Source of the DNA: Raffaelea ambrosiae
Taxonomy: Eukaryota > Ascomycota > Sordariomycetes > Ophiostomatales > Ophiostomataceae
Length of the DNA stretch: 64,000 nt
Direction: 5' to 3'
Assembly (NCBI GenBank): GCA_002778195.1
Contig: PCDI01000006.1
Span: forward strand, 436,690 to 500,689
The notes below the pieces were generated by a model. It saw nothing but the letters and a program-made list of their open reading frames with translations. It did not search any database and was not told where the DNA came from. Shown here piece after piece: positions 54,901-64,000 of this stretch; within the stretch, counting starts at the first letter, position 1; the number at the start of each line of letters is the position of its first letter. Both the position numbers and the translations under genes were made by a program.

Positions 54901-55962
54901 CGACGTGTGGGGGGACGACTTGTTTTTGCGCGGTCGGTCCGTGGGGCCCGGCGGGCCCGGCACCTCCTGCGTCTTGAGCCGGCCGCCTTCAAAGGCCCGC
55001 AGGGCGTCGGCCACCGCCTGGGTGCTGCCGTACAGCGACGACAGGTCGATCCAGGTGGTGGCCTTGTTGACGTTCTCGCGCGGGTTCGCCGGCGACGTGC
55101 CCGTGCCGGCGGCGGCCTCGGTGCGCCACACGCGCAGCGTCGTGTTGCGGGGGTACTCGGTCTCGTCGTCGGGCATGGGCACGTCGATGAATTCGGTCGG
55201 CGAGTCCTCCGAGTAGGTGACGTCGTGCAGGACAAACTCGACCAGGCCCAGCAGCAGCGGCGTGTGCTCGTAGTAGAGGGCCTCCTTGCGCCGGAAGAAG
55301 GCGTTGCTGACGGCGCGCGGGTTGGGCCCCGCGCGCGGCTGGGACACGCCGTCCGCATAGTAGTGCTGGTCGTAGTCGCGCGACTTGGCCTGCCCGTATG
55401 AGCCCTGCGCGGCCTCGCCCTGCTTGAGCCAGTTGCAGGAGCCGTCTGCTTTTCGGTACCACCTGCCGCGTCTGTGTTAGCCGATCTCGTCGTACGGCTG
55501 GCCTGCGTGTGGGTTGGAAATATCGACTCGCTCCCTCTGTACATACCAGTCCTCCTTGTTTTCGATGCAGCTTGGCTCGAGAGGATAGCCGAGGCCGCGG
55601 AAGAGGTGCCGGGCCTCCTCGGCGGCCGACACGGACGAGGAGAAGTTGGACCAGGCAGAGACCGAAGGTTGCCGTCCGGTCAAGTTGAGATTGCGGAAGA
55701 GATGACCAAAGTCGGAGCTGGACGGCACGACACTGCCCAGGAAGCTGTCTTGTATGTGGTCGACACGGTCGGTGACCCGCTGGAACCACTGGGTGAACTG
55801 GTTGCCGGACTCCCCGTCCCTGTTCTCTGGCAGCTTCCTGTCGGCGACATAGTTGCCCTGGTCCGAGGCCGCAGCATGGAAGCGGTTGTAGGGCCAATGC
55901 TCGGCCTCGCAAAGAGCCACCAGGCCCAGGAGGGATACGGTGAGAGCTGGAGCAGCACGCAT
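51904..55962 (-). CDS. Heme peroxidase/dioxygenase-cytochrome P450 fusion (Ppo/linoleate diol synthase-like) with signal peptide
   Basis: Four exons (55962-55547, 55462-54603, 54519-54082, 53981-51904), all in phase, give 1263 residues. Residues 1-20 form a clear signal peptide (PALTVSLLGLVALCEA). The peroxidase part has distal His in FVLHDVT (about 218), WIDLSSLYGS, LAVHSLLLREHNRLA, and EMAVVYRFHEF with the catalytic Tyr (about 469) and proximal heme His (about 472). A hydrophobic stretch (AQILASLVAAVLAVRALL, about 766-784) then precedes a P450 module with K-helix LESIR and heme loop FGLQGPRICPGLW (Cys about 1198). The I-helix region reads WLGLRNLQVSVTSTL and lacks the acid-Thr pair needed for O2 activation, so an isomerase or hydroperoxide-rearranging role is likely, as in Ppo proteins. 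Unlike PpoA it has secretory and internal membrane segments. Confidence 0.87.
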
Positions 55963-58900
55963 CTTTTTGTGTGTGTGTGTGTGCAGGCCTGCAGCACGAA
56001 TGGAATGGTGTCAAAGAGGGAGCAGACCCGGGAAATGGACAACCGGCCCTTCTTGCTATCGGGGGGCTTCTGAACTACTTAAGCAACTTGGGAACTCGGG
56101 ACACTTGGGCAAATTGATAAGTGACCAAACCAGTCCCTCTTTTTTTTTTCACTTGTCGCTTTTCTCGGTTTGGTCGTCATTCTCGGTGGCATTTTGGGTT
56201 CCCTCGGGCGCCTTGGACGGCTTGTCCAACCGGCGCATCCAACCGACGCAACACCCCCCCTTCCCCACGTCGGATCGTCAGCGGGCTGGCGGTCCAGGGC
56301 GGATCAGAGACGGTTCAGTCCATGTGCACACCCCCCGAGGTATCAGGCGGCGCTCCTGCATCAGGAAATTGCTCGCAGACTCGAGGAAGGGCCGAAGAAG
56401 GGGGCTGTTGTTGCTGATGTTGGAAGTTCCCAGTACGCTTCTTCCGGGTGCTGATTGGACAGGGCCACTTATAACGGATGCCCGTGTCTGCCAGTGTCTA
56501 CGGTGTAAGCCTTCGCTGGACGTCCAATGGGGACGCACTGAACACAAAAAGCAGCGTTCCGGGTCGAGAAGACGGAAAGACGTTAAAAAAAGGGGTGGAG
56601 GAGGGGGAGGGGGGGTAAGCTGAAGTGATACGTTATTTTTGGTCTCCGTAGCTGGTCCAACCCTGGACATGTGAAGAAACGAAATATCGGTAGGGCTGGG
56701 GAACAATTTTGGAAGACAACGTGAGACGGCCGTGGAACAGACAGGCCTCGGGAGGGTTCATGGAACTTCCATGGAAGGGTTCTTGGAACATCCTTGGAAG
56801 AGCTGTTGGGATGCCCAGGGACAAGAGCAATGGCCACGGTAGACGCTATCTCACGCATCTCACGCCTCTCACACATCTCCTGTGCCTTACTGGGGGGTGG
56901 CGCACCGAGACCTGCACTTCTCGTGCAAGGATTGGCAGGATTCGCCGCTTGTCAACGGTCCCCGTGCGGGCTTCCCGTCAGCCTAAAGGGCCACTAACAT
57001 AATAAGCGAACTATCGTTTTGATTACGCCGAAAATTCTAATTCTGACTGTGTCCATAGGGCATATTTACCAGGGGAATGGTCAGCCATGACGTCGCGGGA
57101 ACAAAGATGTCGACGGAAGGGGTATGTCGTATAGATCCAAGGTGTGGCCGAAAAATAAAGTCAAGCTGAATAAAATAAAATAAAATAAAAATAAAAATAA
57201 ACCTAGCAGTATGCTTCACCATGAGAGATTAGAACAAACTCCAGGTGACCTCGTCCAATGCCGTCCTCTGCATTCTTGCGCAGGCCGCCAGCCCACCGGA
57301 AGGTGGGTAAAAAGGCGGGTGTCCCCCCCCTGCTGCAGCGCCTCATCTCGACTGGGCGTGCGCTTTTTTTCTTCCTTTTTCGGTTCTTCGGGCTAAGGGG
57401 GGGGGGCACGTCTAGGGTTTTCCCTGGGTGCCCGATATGAGGCCCAGCCCGACGCGCGGATGCAAATAGAGCAAATGAGAAGCAAGGCATTGAAGGCATG
57501 ATCCGTCCAGATATGCATGCCACCCACCACGTTTGGCCAAAAAAGGGAAAAAAAGGGCAAAAGGGGGGGAAGGGACAGCAAAGAACCAAAAACCAAGAGA
57601 AACAACATTGACCAGACTGGGCATGTGAGGGGGGCTTCTAGCCGCCCATGGGCACCTTGATCTGCAAAGCACGCGTGCACGTACCTCGTGAGGTAACCCT
57701 CCCCGGCAAGACAACCCCCATCCGGGTAGGGTTGCCGTGCCCTTGCCTGAGGGAGAGGTGGAACTTCCCGCTGCTCCATCATCTCAACGGGCCTCCAACT
57801 AGTGTATGAATGCCGTGGCTGCCCGTGGGGCCCGTTGTGAAAGACGTTGGACAATCTCCACTGAGACAAGAGCCCGTCTGAATGAGGTCTTGGAAACATC
57901 CCTTCAGTTCTGAGACCTGTCATCCGGAGTTTTCTTTTTTTGTTTCTTTTCTTTCTTTCCTTCTTTTCCTTCTTTTTTCCCTTTTTCCCCAGGTTTCCCT
58001 GTTTCCCTGTTTTCCTTTTTTTTTTTCTTTTTTCTCTTTCTTTTTCTGGCTTGGTTTTCGGCTCTTGCTTCATTCTCCTGCTCATTGCTTTTTCCTCTTC
58101 GTCCCATACCCACAAGCCGTGCCGCCAGGTGGACCTGGTCCGAACGCCACAAGTATGTCTCACGAAGAAGGAGGGCCCGATTATCCCGAGTGCCACGAGC
58201 TACGATCCGGTGGGCTGGCGGTAGGCAAGTTTTTCCCGGGTTCTCATTCGCCGCCTAGCAAGGTCGGGTCTCATGTATTAATTTTCTGGGCTTTTCTTGA
58301 TTGAATCTAGTTTACAGGGCGTGTGTGCAATGTCTCTCTGCATGTATGTATCTGCACGTCTGCATGTATGTGTGTGCGGCCCGATCTTGCATATTGGCGT
58401 CCGGCTGTTCCCTTCCCATGATGATCCCTCCAAAAGAAACTTCTTCACTATCGTACAGCCGTGGTAAGGGATGAAAGCGTAAAACAAGAAAACGACGACA
58501 AAAAGCAAACACAATGACCAGAAAACCAAAAGACCAAAAGACCAAATGACCAAAAGACCAAAAGACATTAACAGAACCCGAGCCGTCAGCTAATACTGTC
58601 CCGGACTTTCCATGGGTGCCCCCTCCCCCCAAAACTGCCTCCGTACAGCTCCATGACAAAATATGTTTTGTTGTTGTTGTTGTTTCCTAGAAAGATGCTT
58701 TTGATGTTATAGGGTGTGTGTGTTTTTTTGGTGTGGTTTCGTCATATACTCTCGTATCCGGTGGGCGGCGCCTTGGCAGTCCGTCGTGTATCTGCGTGTA
58801 TAATAGTACATGGACAAAGGCCGAACATTTGTGAACAGGGAAATCAAAGAAATATAGAACGAACAGGGGGGTTCGGAAAAAACAGCAGAAAAAACCGAGC

Positions 58901-59084
58901 GCGGAAAAATCATCCAAACAGAAACAAGCAATGGCGCTTCGTGTATCTTGCCTGCCACGAACGAACAAATGCATTGCGACAAACGGCAAAAGGCAGAGGG
59001 CAGTTGATGCGGGTGGCAAAGGATCGGCATCACAGATCGGCACCCCCAGACACCCGATGCCCCGTGTGTGTCGGCCTGTCTCTC
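55963..59084. other. Long intergenic region between peroxidase-P450 fusion and Clr5 gene
   Basis: About 3.1 kb. It contains poly-pyrimidine tracts (57930-58050), an (AAAAT)n tract at about 57171-57200, and an ACCAAAAG-type tandem repeat at about 58515-58567. No gene with recognisable domains seen. Confidence 0.45.
58515..58567 (+). repeat. ACCAAAAG-type tandem repeat
   Basis: About six imperfect units of ACCAAAAG or ACCAAATG in tandem, within the presumed 3' flank of the Clr5 gene. Confidence 0.7.
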
Positions 59085-60337
59085 TCACAGCCACTCCATG
59101 GGCACCATCTCCTCGGCCGCGCGGTGGTCGCCCATGGACGTCACCATGCCGTGCGCCGTCATCGGCGTGGGCAGCGACGGCGGCTGCAGGGAGGCGGGCG
59201 TGCCGACAACCGACGGCGGCAGCGATCCCACCAGGTCCGGCTCGATCTTGATCATGGACGGCCGGTGCGGCGGCGGCGGCTGCTGTGACAGATGCTGCGA
59301 CAGATGCTGCGACAGATGCTGCGACAGCTGTTGCTGCTGTGTCTGTGTCTGCGTCTGCAGCTGCTGCATCATCTGCATCTGGACGGCCTGGTGCGGATTG
59401 TGCACTTCGCACAGAACGTCCTGCGGCAGGCCTTCGACGGTCCGTGGCGTGGATGCCGCCGATGCCGCGGCGGCGGCGGCAGCCACCGACTGCAGTCCAC
59501 TGCCTCCCGGTGCCGACGTGGTGGTGCTGGTGGTGGCGATGCCCCCGGACGGCCCCCCGGCCAATGTGACTGCTGACGAGGCCGCGGCGTTGGTCGAGAC
59601 GGAGCCGCCCGTGCTGCTGTCGCCGGAGCCCACCACGTCGACGTTGAAGATGTAAAAGTGGCGCGGCTCGCGCAGCGTCACCACGCTCTGGTCCAGGCCC
59701 GGGATCATGCCAATGGACGCGGCCGTGGCCGTGCCCAGGGGCCCGATGGTCATGCCCGGCAGCGTGGACGTGCCGGCCGTCGTCGTGTAGGTGCTGTCGG
59801 GCGTGCCGCACGTCGACGACGAGTAGGCCGAGGATGCCGCCGACGGGTGGAAGGTGCCGGGCGTCGTGCCGGGCGTGCTGCTGATCGGCGGGGGCGGAGC
59901 GCCCCCTCCTGTGGCGGCTGTGGCGGCTGTGGCGGCTGTGGCTGCGGCTGCGGCTGCCGCCGCGGCGCGCGCGCTTCCGTTGACGGCCGCGGCCATGGCA
60001 ATGGCGGCCTCGGCGGCGGAGGACACCTGCGGCGGCGAGATCATCAGGGAGGCGGCGGCGCCGGGCATGGCCTGCAGCTTCAGCTGGACCTGGGCGTGGC
60101 TGGCGGCCTCGGCGGGCGCATGGGCCGAAGACGCGGCGCCGAGCGGCTCGTTGGCGGCCATGGCCAGCTCGGAGAGGTAGGCGAGGTAGGCATGGTAGAA
60201 GCGCAGGCGGGCGTGGATGTTGCGCGAGTGCTCAAAGACGTCGATGAGCTGCTGCAGGTCGAGGCGGGCCTGGAGGTCCAGGGCGCCCATGGGGCTGGGC
60301 GGCGGCGCGTGGCTGTGGTGGTGGTTGTTGTTGTTGT

Positions 60338-60369
<32 letters not shown>

Positions 60370-62954
60370 TGGATGGGGTCGAGGATGATGTCCTGCGACG
60401 GCGGCGACACGGACGCGGGGCGGGACAGCGGCGAGCCCGAGGAGGACGACAAGGAGCGTGGCGAGGTGGGCGAGACGGGCCGCGAGGTGACCACGGGCGT
60501 GGCCAGGGGCGAGCCCGAGGCCGACGTGGAGGCGATGATGGAGGTGGCAATGACGGCGGGCCGGTGTTTCTTGAACCGGGGCATCTCGGTCTTGATGGTG
60601 TGGTGGGCACTGGCGGTGCTGCGGCTGCCGCCGCCCATGCCCAGGGCGGCCCCCCCGCCCGACGACGTCTTGCAGCGCAGCAGCATGGACAGCCGCTCGG
60701 TGAGGACGTCGATCTCCGGGTCCAGGGCCCCGCCGTCGCGCGCGGCAAAGATGTCGACCATGCAGCGCAGCGGCAGCGGCAGGACCTCAAAGTGGGCGTC
60801 GGACGTGACGAGCGTGTCGAGGCGGTCGAAGATGCGCGTGATGGGATGGGCCGGGCCCAGCACAATGTGCGCCAGGTCGCGGATGTGGCCGCACAGCGTC
60901 GTGGCCAGCGCGCGGAAGTTGGGCGTGTGGCCAAACGTGTTGCCCAGCAGGTGGAACAGCAGCGACGGGTCCTCGTCCTGCACGTGCTGCCGCAGCTCGT
61001 CCATGCAGAAGCCCACGCGCCGGAAGCCCTCGTCCAGGTCGCCCGCCCCGATCAGGTGGCGCGCCATGCGCATCTTCTGGCCCCACACCTGCAGCCGGTC
61101 CGCGCCCGCAAAGCCCACGCGCACCGACGTGTAGCTGCCCACCATGGGGCCCGGCACCCACAGCCCCTGGTCGAGCGCGCCCAGGCAGTAGTCCCGCGTC
61201 AGCCGGGCCATCTCGTCGGGCAGCCGCGTCTCGAGCGGCGTGGGCGGCATCCGGGGAACCGGGGGAGACGGCGCGTAGGGCCATGGGGACTGGTATGCCG
61301 GCAGGTTGAAATACTGCGGAGCATAGGGGGATGGCTGTTGCTGTTGCTGCTGCTGCTGCTGTTGCTGTTGCTGTTGCTGTTGTTGTTGTTGTTGTTGTTG
61401 TTGTTGCTGCTGCTGTTGTTGCTGCTGCTGCTGATGGAGATGCTGTTGTTGGAGAGAGGGCGGCGGTGGCTGCTGGTGCTGGCCGGGGAGGGGGAGTGGC
61501 AGATGCTGGGGAAGCGGCGACTGGTGGCTGCTCAGCGGCAGCGGCGATGCCAGTGCTGGCGAGGGCATGCCCATGATGCCGTTGCTGCTGCCGCTGCTGC
61601 CGTTGAGGTTGTGGTTGCTCGCGCGGCGCAGGGCGTTCTGGCTGGCCCGCCGGCTGGCCACGGCCGATCGGCGGCCGCCCGTGGCCGCTGTGAGGCCGCT
61701 GCCGGGCATGGTCGCTGTTGTGGGCGTGGTCACGGACGGCATGAGGGAGACGGGGGACATGGTCGGTGTGGAGGCCAGCATGCCGCCTGCCGCTGCGGCG
61801 GGCGGCAGGGGCATCTGCAGATGCAGCGGTGGCGGCTTGGACGGCATCATGGGCAGCTCGGCGGTCGGTCCGTTCGAGTGGCCCGGCGACGGCATCACGA
61901 GGTGGTGCGGCTGCTGGTGCGGCTGCTGGTGGTGGTGTGGGAGCGGAAGCGGCTGGTGCTGTTGTGAAAAGGAGAGTGTTGGTGCTTGCTGGTGGTGGTG
62001 AAAGTGCTGCTGTTGCGGCTGTTGCTGGTGCTGATGGTGCTGATGGTGCGGCTGCTGGTGGGACATCGGATGATGGTGATGGTGATGCATGGGCGCGTGC
62101 GAGAGAGACGACGGCGAGGGCATGGGCGCGTGCTGGCCGCCCACCATGTCGAGGGCCGACGACGGCACCATGACGTCGATCTTGGGCGGCGGCGGCGGCG
62201 AGGGCGTGCGGCAGATGATGCCCGACGTCTGGGCGTGGCCCGGCACCAGGTCCAGCAGGTCGTCGCCGGCCTCGAGCCGCCGCAGCAGCGTCGAGTCGCG
62301 CTTGAGATACTGCTCGATCTTGGCCCAGTCGACCTTGCGGCCGCGCAGCACAAACGACGACGCCTTGCCCTCGGCCGCCCGCTGCCGCTTCAGGATGAGC
62401 ATGCAGGCCACGTCGGCCGCCTTGTAGTTCTTGTCAATGGCCCATTTACTGATGCGCGTCTTGTACATGCGAGGGCTGGAGAAGCGAACGAAGCGAGCGA
62501 GCGAAGAAAAAAGAACGCGGAAAAACGAGGTTAGTCTTCGTTATAGTCACGGCCAGGTCCGGCACCAGGCATGGTGGGTGATGATCATGCTGTGTTACCT
62601 TGCGTAGAAGCCGCATTCGCGCGCCATCGTGTCGATCACCTGGTCCAGGTGCAGCCCGCGGTCCCGGTACAGCTCCGTGATCCGGGCCCGGTGCACGTCC
62701 CAGTCGGCCGACCGCGCCCACTGCCACTGCCGCCGTCCGTTGTTGCGGGCATCGTCCGAAGACGGCGGCGATGGCGACAGGCGGCTGTTGCTGCCCGCAC
62801 TGGCGGCCGAGCCACCGCCGGCACCATTGCCCGGCGCCACCTTGCGGCTGCTGTCCGTGCTGCTCGTGCTGTTGCTGCTGACGTGGTTGGGTGGTGCCGG
62901 CTGGTGCTGCTGGGCCCGGTGCTGTTGGGCCTGCTGCGGTGTCCTCCGAGGCAT
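59085..62954 (-). CDS. Clr5-domain protein with extensive Gln/His/Pro low-complexity regions
   Basis: Exon 1 is 62954-62599 and exon 2 is 62475-59085, giving 1248 residues. The intron splits the Clr5 domain: WDVHRARITELYRDRGLHL...MARECGFYA in exon 1, SPRMYKTRISKWAIDKNYK in exon 2. Clr5 domains occur in fungal regulators and before protein-interaction regions; molecular function is poorly known. After the domain comes a long disordered part with Pro, His and Gln runs, including a poly-Gln tract of about 35 residues. A folded central region follows (PDEMARLTRDYCLGALDQG to CMVDIFAARDGG, about residues 500-680) which I do not recognise. The C-terminal 400 residues are again Ser, Ala and Gln-rich. 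Likely a nuclear regulator by composition; inference. Confidence 0.8.
61331..61435 (-). repeat. CAG/CAA repeat coding for poly-glutamine
   Basis: About 35 consecutive Gln codons on the minus strand, mixed CAG and CAA. Prone to length change. Confidence 0.9.
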
Positions 62955-63031
62955 GGCTGGCGTCGTGTGTCGTGTGTCTGGTGTCGTGTCTTTTCTCTCC
63001 TGGTCCTTTGTCTTTCTCTTCCTGCTGGCAA

Positions 63032-63053
63032 GATATATATATATATATATATA
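63032..63053. repeat. (TA)n microsatellite
   Basis: About 11 alternating AT units, 78 bp upstream of the Clr5 gene start, possibly also serving as a TATA-like element. Confidence 0.85.
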
Positions 63054-63737
63054 CAGCCTGCCCAGGATTCAAACACGCACAAACCACTTTGGGGAGAGAC
63101 TGCTGCTTGCTTTGCTATGCTCGAGCAGGCTCAACCAAAGGACATTGGGAGAGTTCTGAAACGACGACGGGGAGGAGGGGGGGGGGGGGGGACAGGACAA
63201 AGAAATAAGTATGAAGAACGAACAAGAACAAGAACAAGGGGAAGACACGAATAAAATAAAAAAGGAAAAGGAAAAGAAGAATAGTCCGAGGTTAACATGC
63301 CATGCCCGGAGTCCGACAAAAGGGAGAGAGACAAGTGTCGAGTCAAATGCGGAACCGTCGAGGGGCGCCGTTTTCAAGGTCGACCGCGCGGCTGAAGTGG
63401 TTGAGAACTTTGGATCTTACTAGCAATAGCGTTTGCGCGTATTGGTATTGGCTATGTGCCGAGAGCAGCTGAGTCGCCGTGCCTGTGCCTGCGTGCTTGC
63501 GTGGTTGTGTGTGGATGTAGTTGGCAAAGGGAGACTGAAGGATGAGACAAGATATCTTAGATACCAGAAAGGCTGATTAATACCCGACGAGGCCACCGAC
63601 ATAGTACGCCCCCCGGACGGCGAGCAGAGGGCGTCTGGCGATCACGGACGGTGGTGCTATACGATATAGTCCCGAGGGCGCAGGAAAGGGGAAAAAAAAG
63701 AAAAAAAAAGAAAAAAAAAATAGGTCGTACTATGAAA

Positions 63738-63774
63738 GCTGGCTGGCTGGCTGGCTGGCTGGTTGGCTGGTTGG
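63738..63774 (+). repeat. (GGCT)n microsatellite
   Basis: GGCT repeated with some GGTT units at its right end. Confidence 0.8.
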
Positions 63775-64000
63775 CCGGTTGGGTCTACAGGCTGAGCTGA
63801 GAGAATAGCATGGGCTCAGGGCTGGCACAGATCGGAATCTCGACGGACAGGCGCCGGGATATGTTTCAGCCAGGGGGGGGGGTACTATGTAGGTCTGGCC
63901 AACGATACGAGCTGCAGAGGGAAAGGGGAAGACGACAGGCCAGTTCGTAGGAAAAATAAAAGAGAGAAAAAGAAAGAAAGAGAGAAACGGGGGAGGTGGG

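Larger units (their letters stand above)
62955..64000. promoter_or_regulatory. Upstream region of the Clr5-domain gene, microsatellite-rich
   Basis: About 1 kb to the window edge. It contains a (TA)n tract (63032-63053), a G run of about 16 (63176-63191), an A-rich tract (63690-63720) and a (GGCT)n tract (63738-63774). No ORF with a recognisable domain. It probably holds the promoter and 5' UTR of the gene. Confidence 0.5.

Noticed and set aside
59658..61967. 769-codon plus-strand frame opposite the Clr5 gene, with a poly-Leu run
   Set aside because: The poly-Leu is the antisense of the poly-Gln tract. No domain.
1..64000. tRNA, rRNA and other structural RNA genes
   Set aside because: I looked for cloverleaf-like segments and conserved rRNA words in the longer intergenic regions and found none I could support; a tRNAscan run would be decisive.

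Overview
The window is nuclear DNA from a filamentous ascomycete (Pezizomycotina, probably a Sordariomycete). Genes carry short GT-AG introns, exons are GC-rich, and intergenic DNA is long and full of homopolymers and purine or pyrimidine tracts. The gene families are also typically fungal: a Zn2Cys6 regulator, a CYP52-type P450, an iterative PKS, a Clr5-domain regulator and a fungal rhodopsin-fold membrane protein. I could not assign a genus. Coordinates, splice junctions and motifs were read by eye, and no database search was run.

The centre of the window, about 12.8 to 39.2 kb, is a biosynthetic cluster that matches the fusaric acid (FUB) cluster of Fusarium gene by gene and in the same order. 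It has a highly reducing PKS (FUB1), an FSH serine hydrolase (FUB4), a homoserine O-acetyltransferase-like enzyme (FUB5), an MDR dehydrogenase (FUB6), an O-acetylhomoserine sulfhydrylase-like PLP enzyme (FUB7), an A-T-R carboxylate reductase (FUB8), an FMN-dependent alpha-hydroxy-acid oxidase-like enzyme (FUB9) and a Zn2Cys6 regulator (FUB10). I see no counterparts of FUB2, FUB3 (aspartate kinase) or FUB12. By analogy with the published pathway, the PKS and hydrolase make a six-carbon chain, FUB8 and FUB6 turn it into a saturated aldehyde, FUB5 activates homoserine, FUB7 joins the two, and FUB9 oxidises the ring to an alkyl-picolinic acid.

Two genes to the left are not part of the canonical cluster: a CYP52-type P450 divergent from the PKS and a berberine-bridge-type flavin oxidase. 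They suggest extra tailoring. To the right, an AT-rich island with a perfect 20-bp palindrome separates the regulator from an ACS-family (allantoate/nicotinate-permease type) transporter, which is followed by a type-B carboxylesterase. Direct repeats of the pentamer TCCGA occur in tight groups in the PKS/P450, FUB4/FUB5, FUB6, FUB7/FUB8 and FUB9 promoters and are sparse in the control intergenic DNA I scanned. They are a good candidate for the binding site of the cluster regulator.

The flanks look unrelated to the cluster. On the left are a truncated flavoreductase-cytochrome b5 protein and a rhodopsin-fold membrane protein. On the right are decayed accessory-gene fragments at 47.2 to 48.7 kb, a secreted GH43 glycosidase, a large heme peroxidase-P450 fusion with an N-terminal signal peptide, and a Clr5-domain regulator with very long glutamine-rich tracts.
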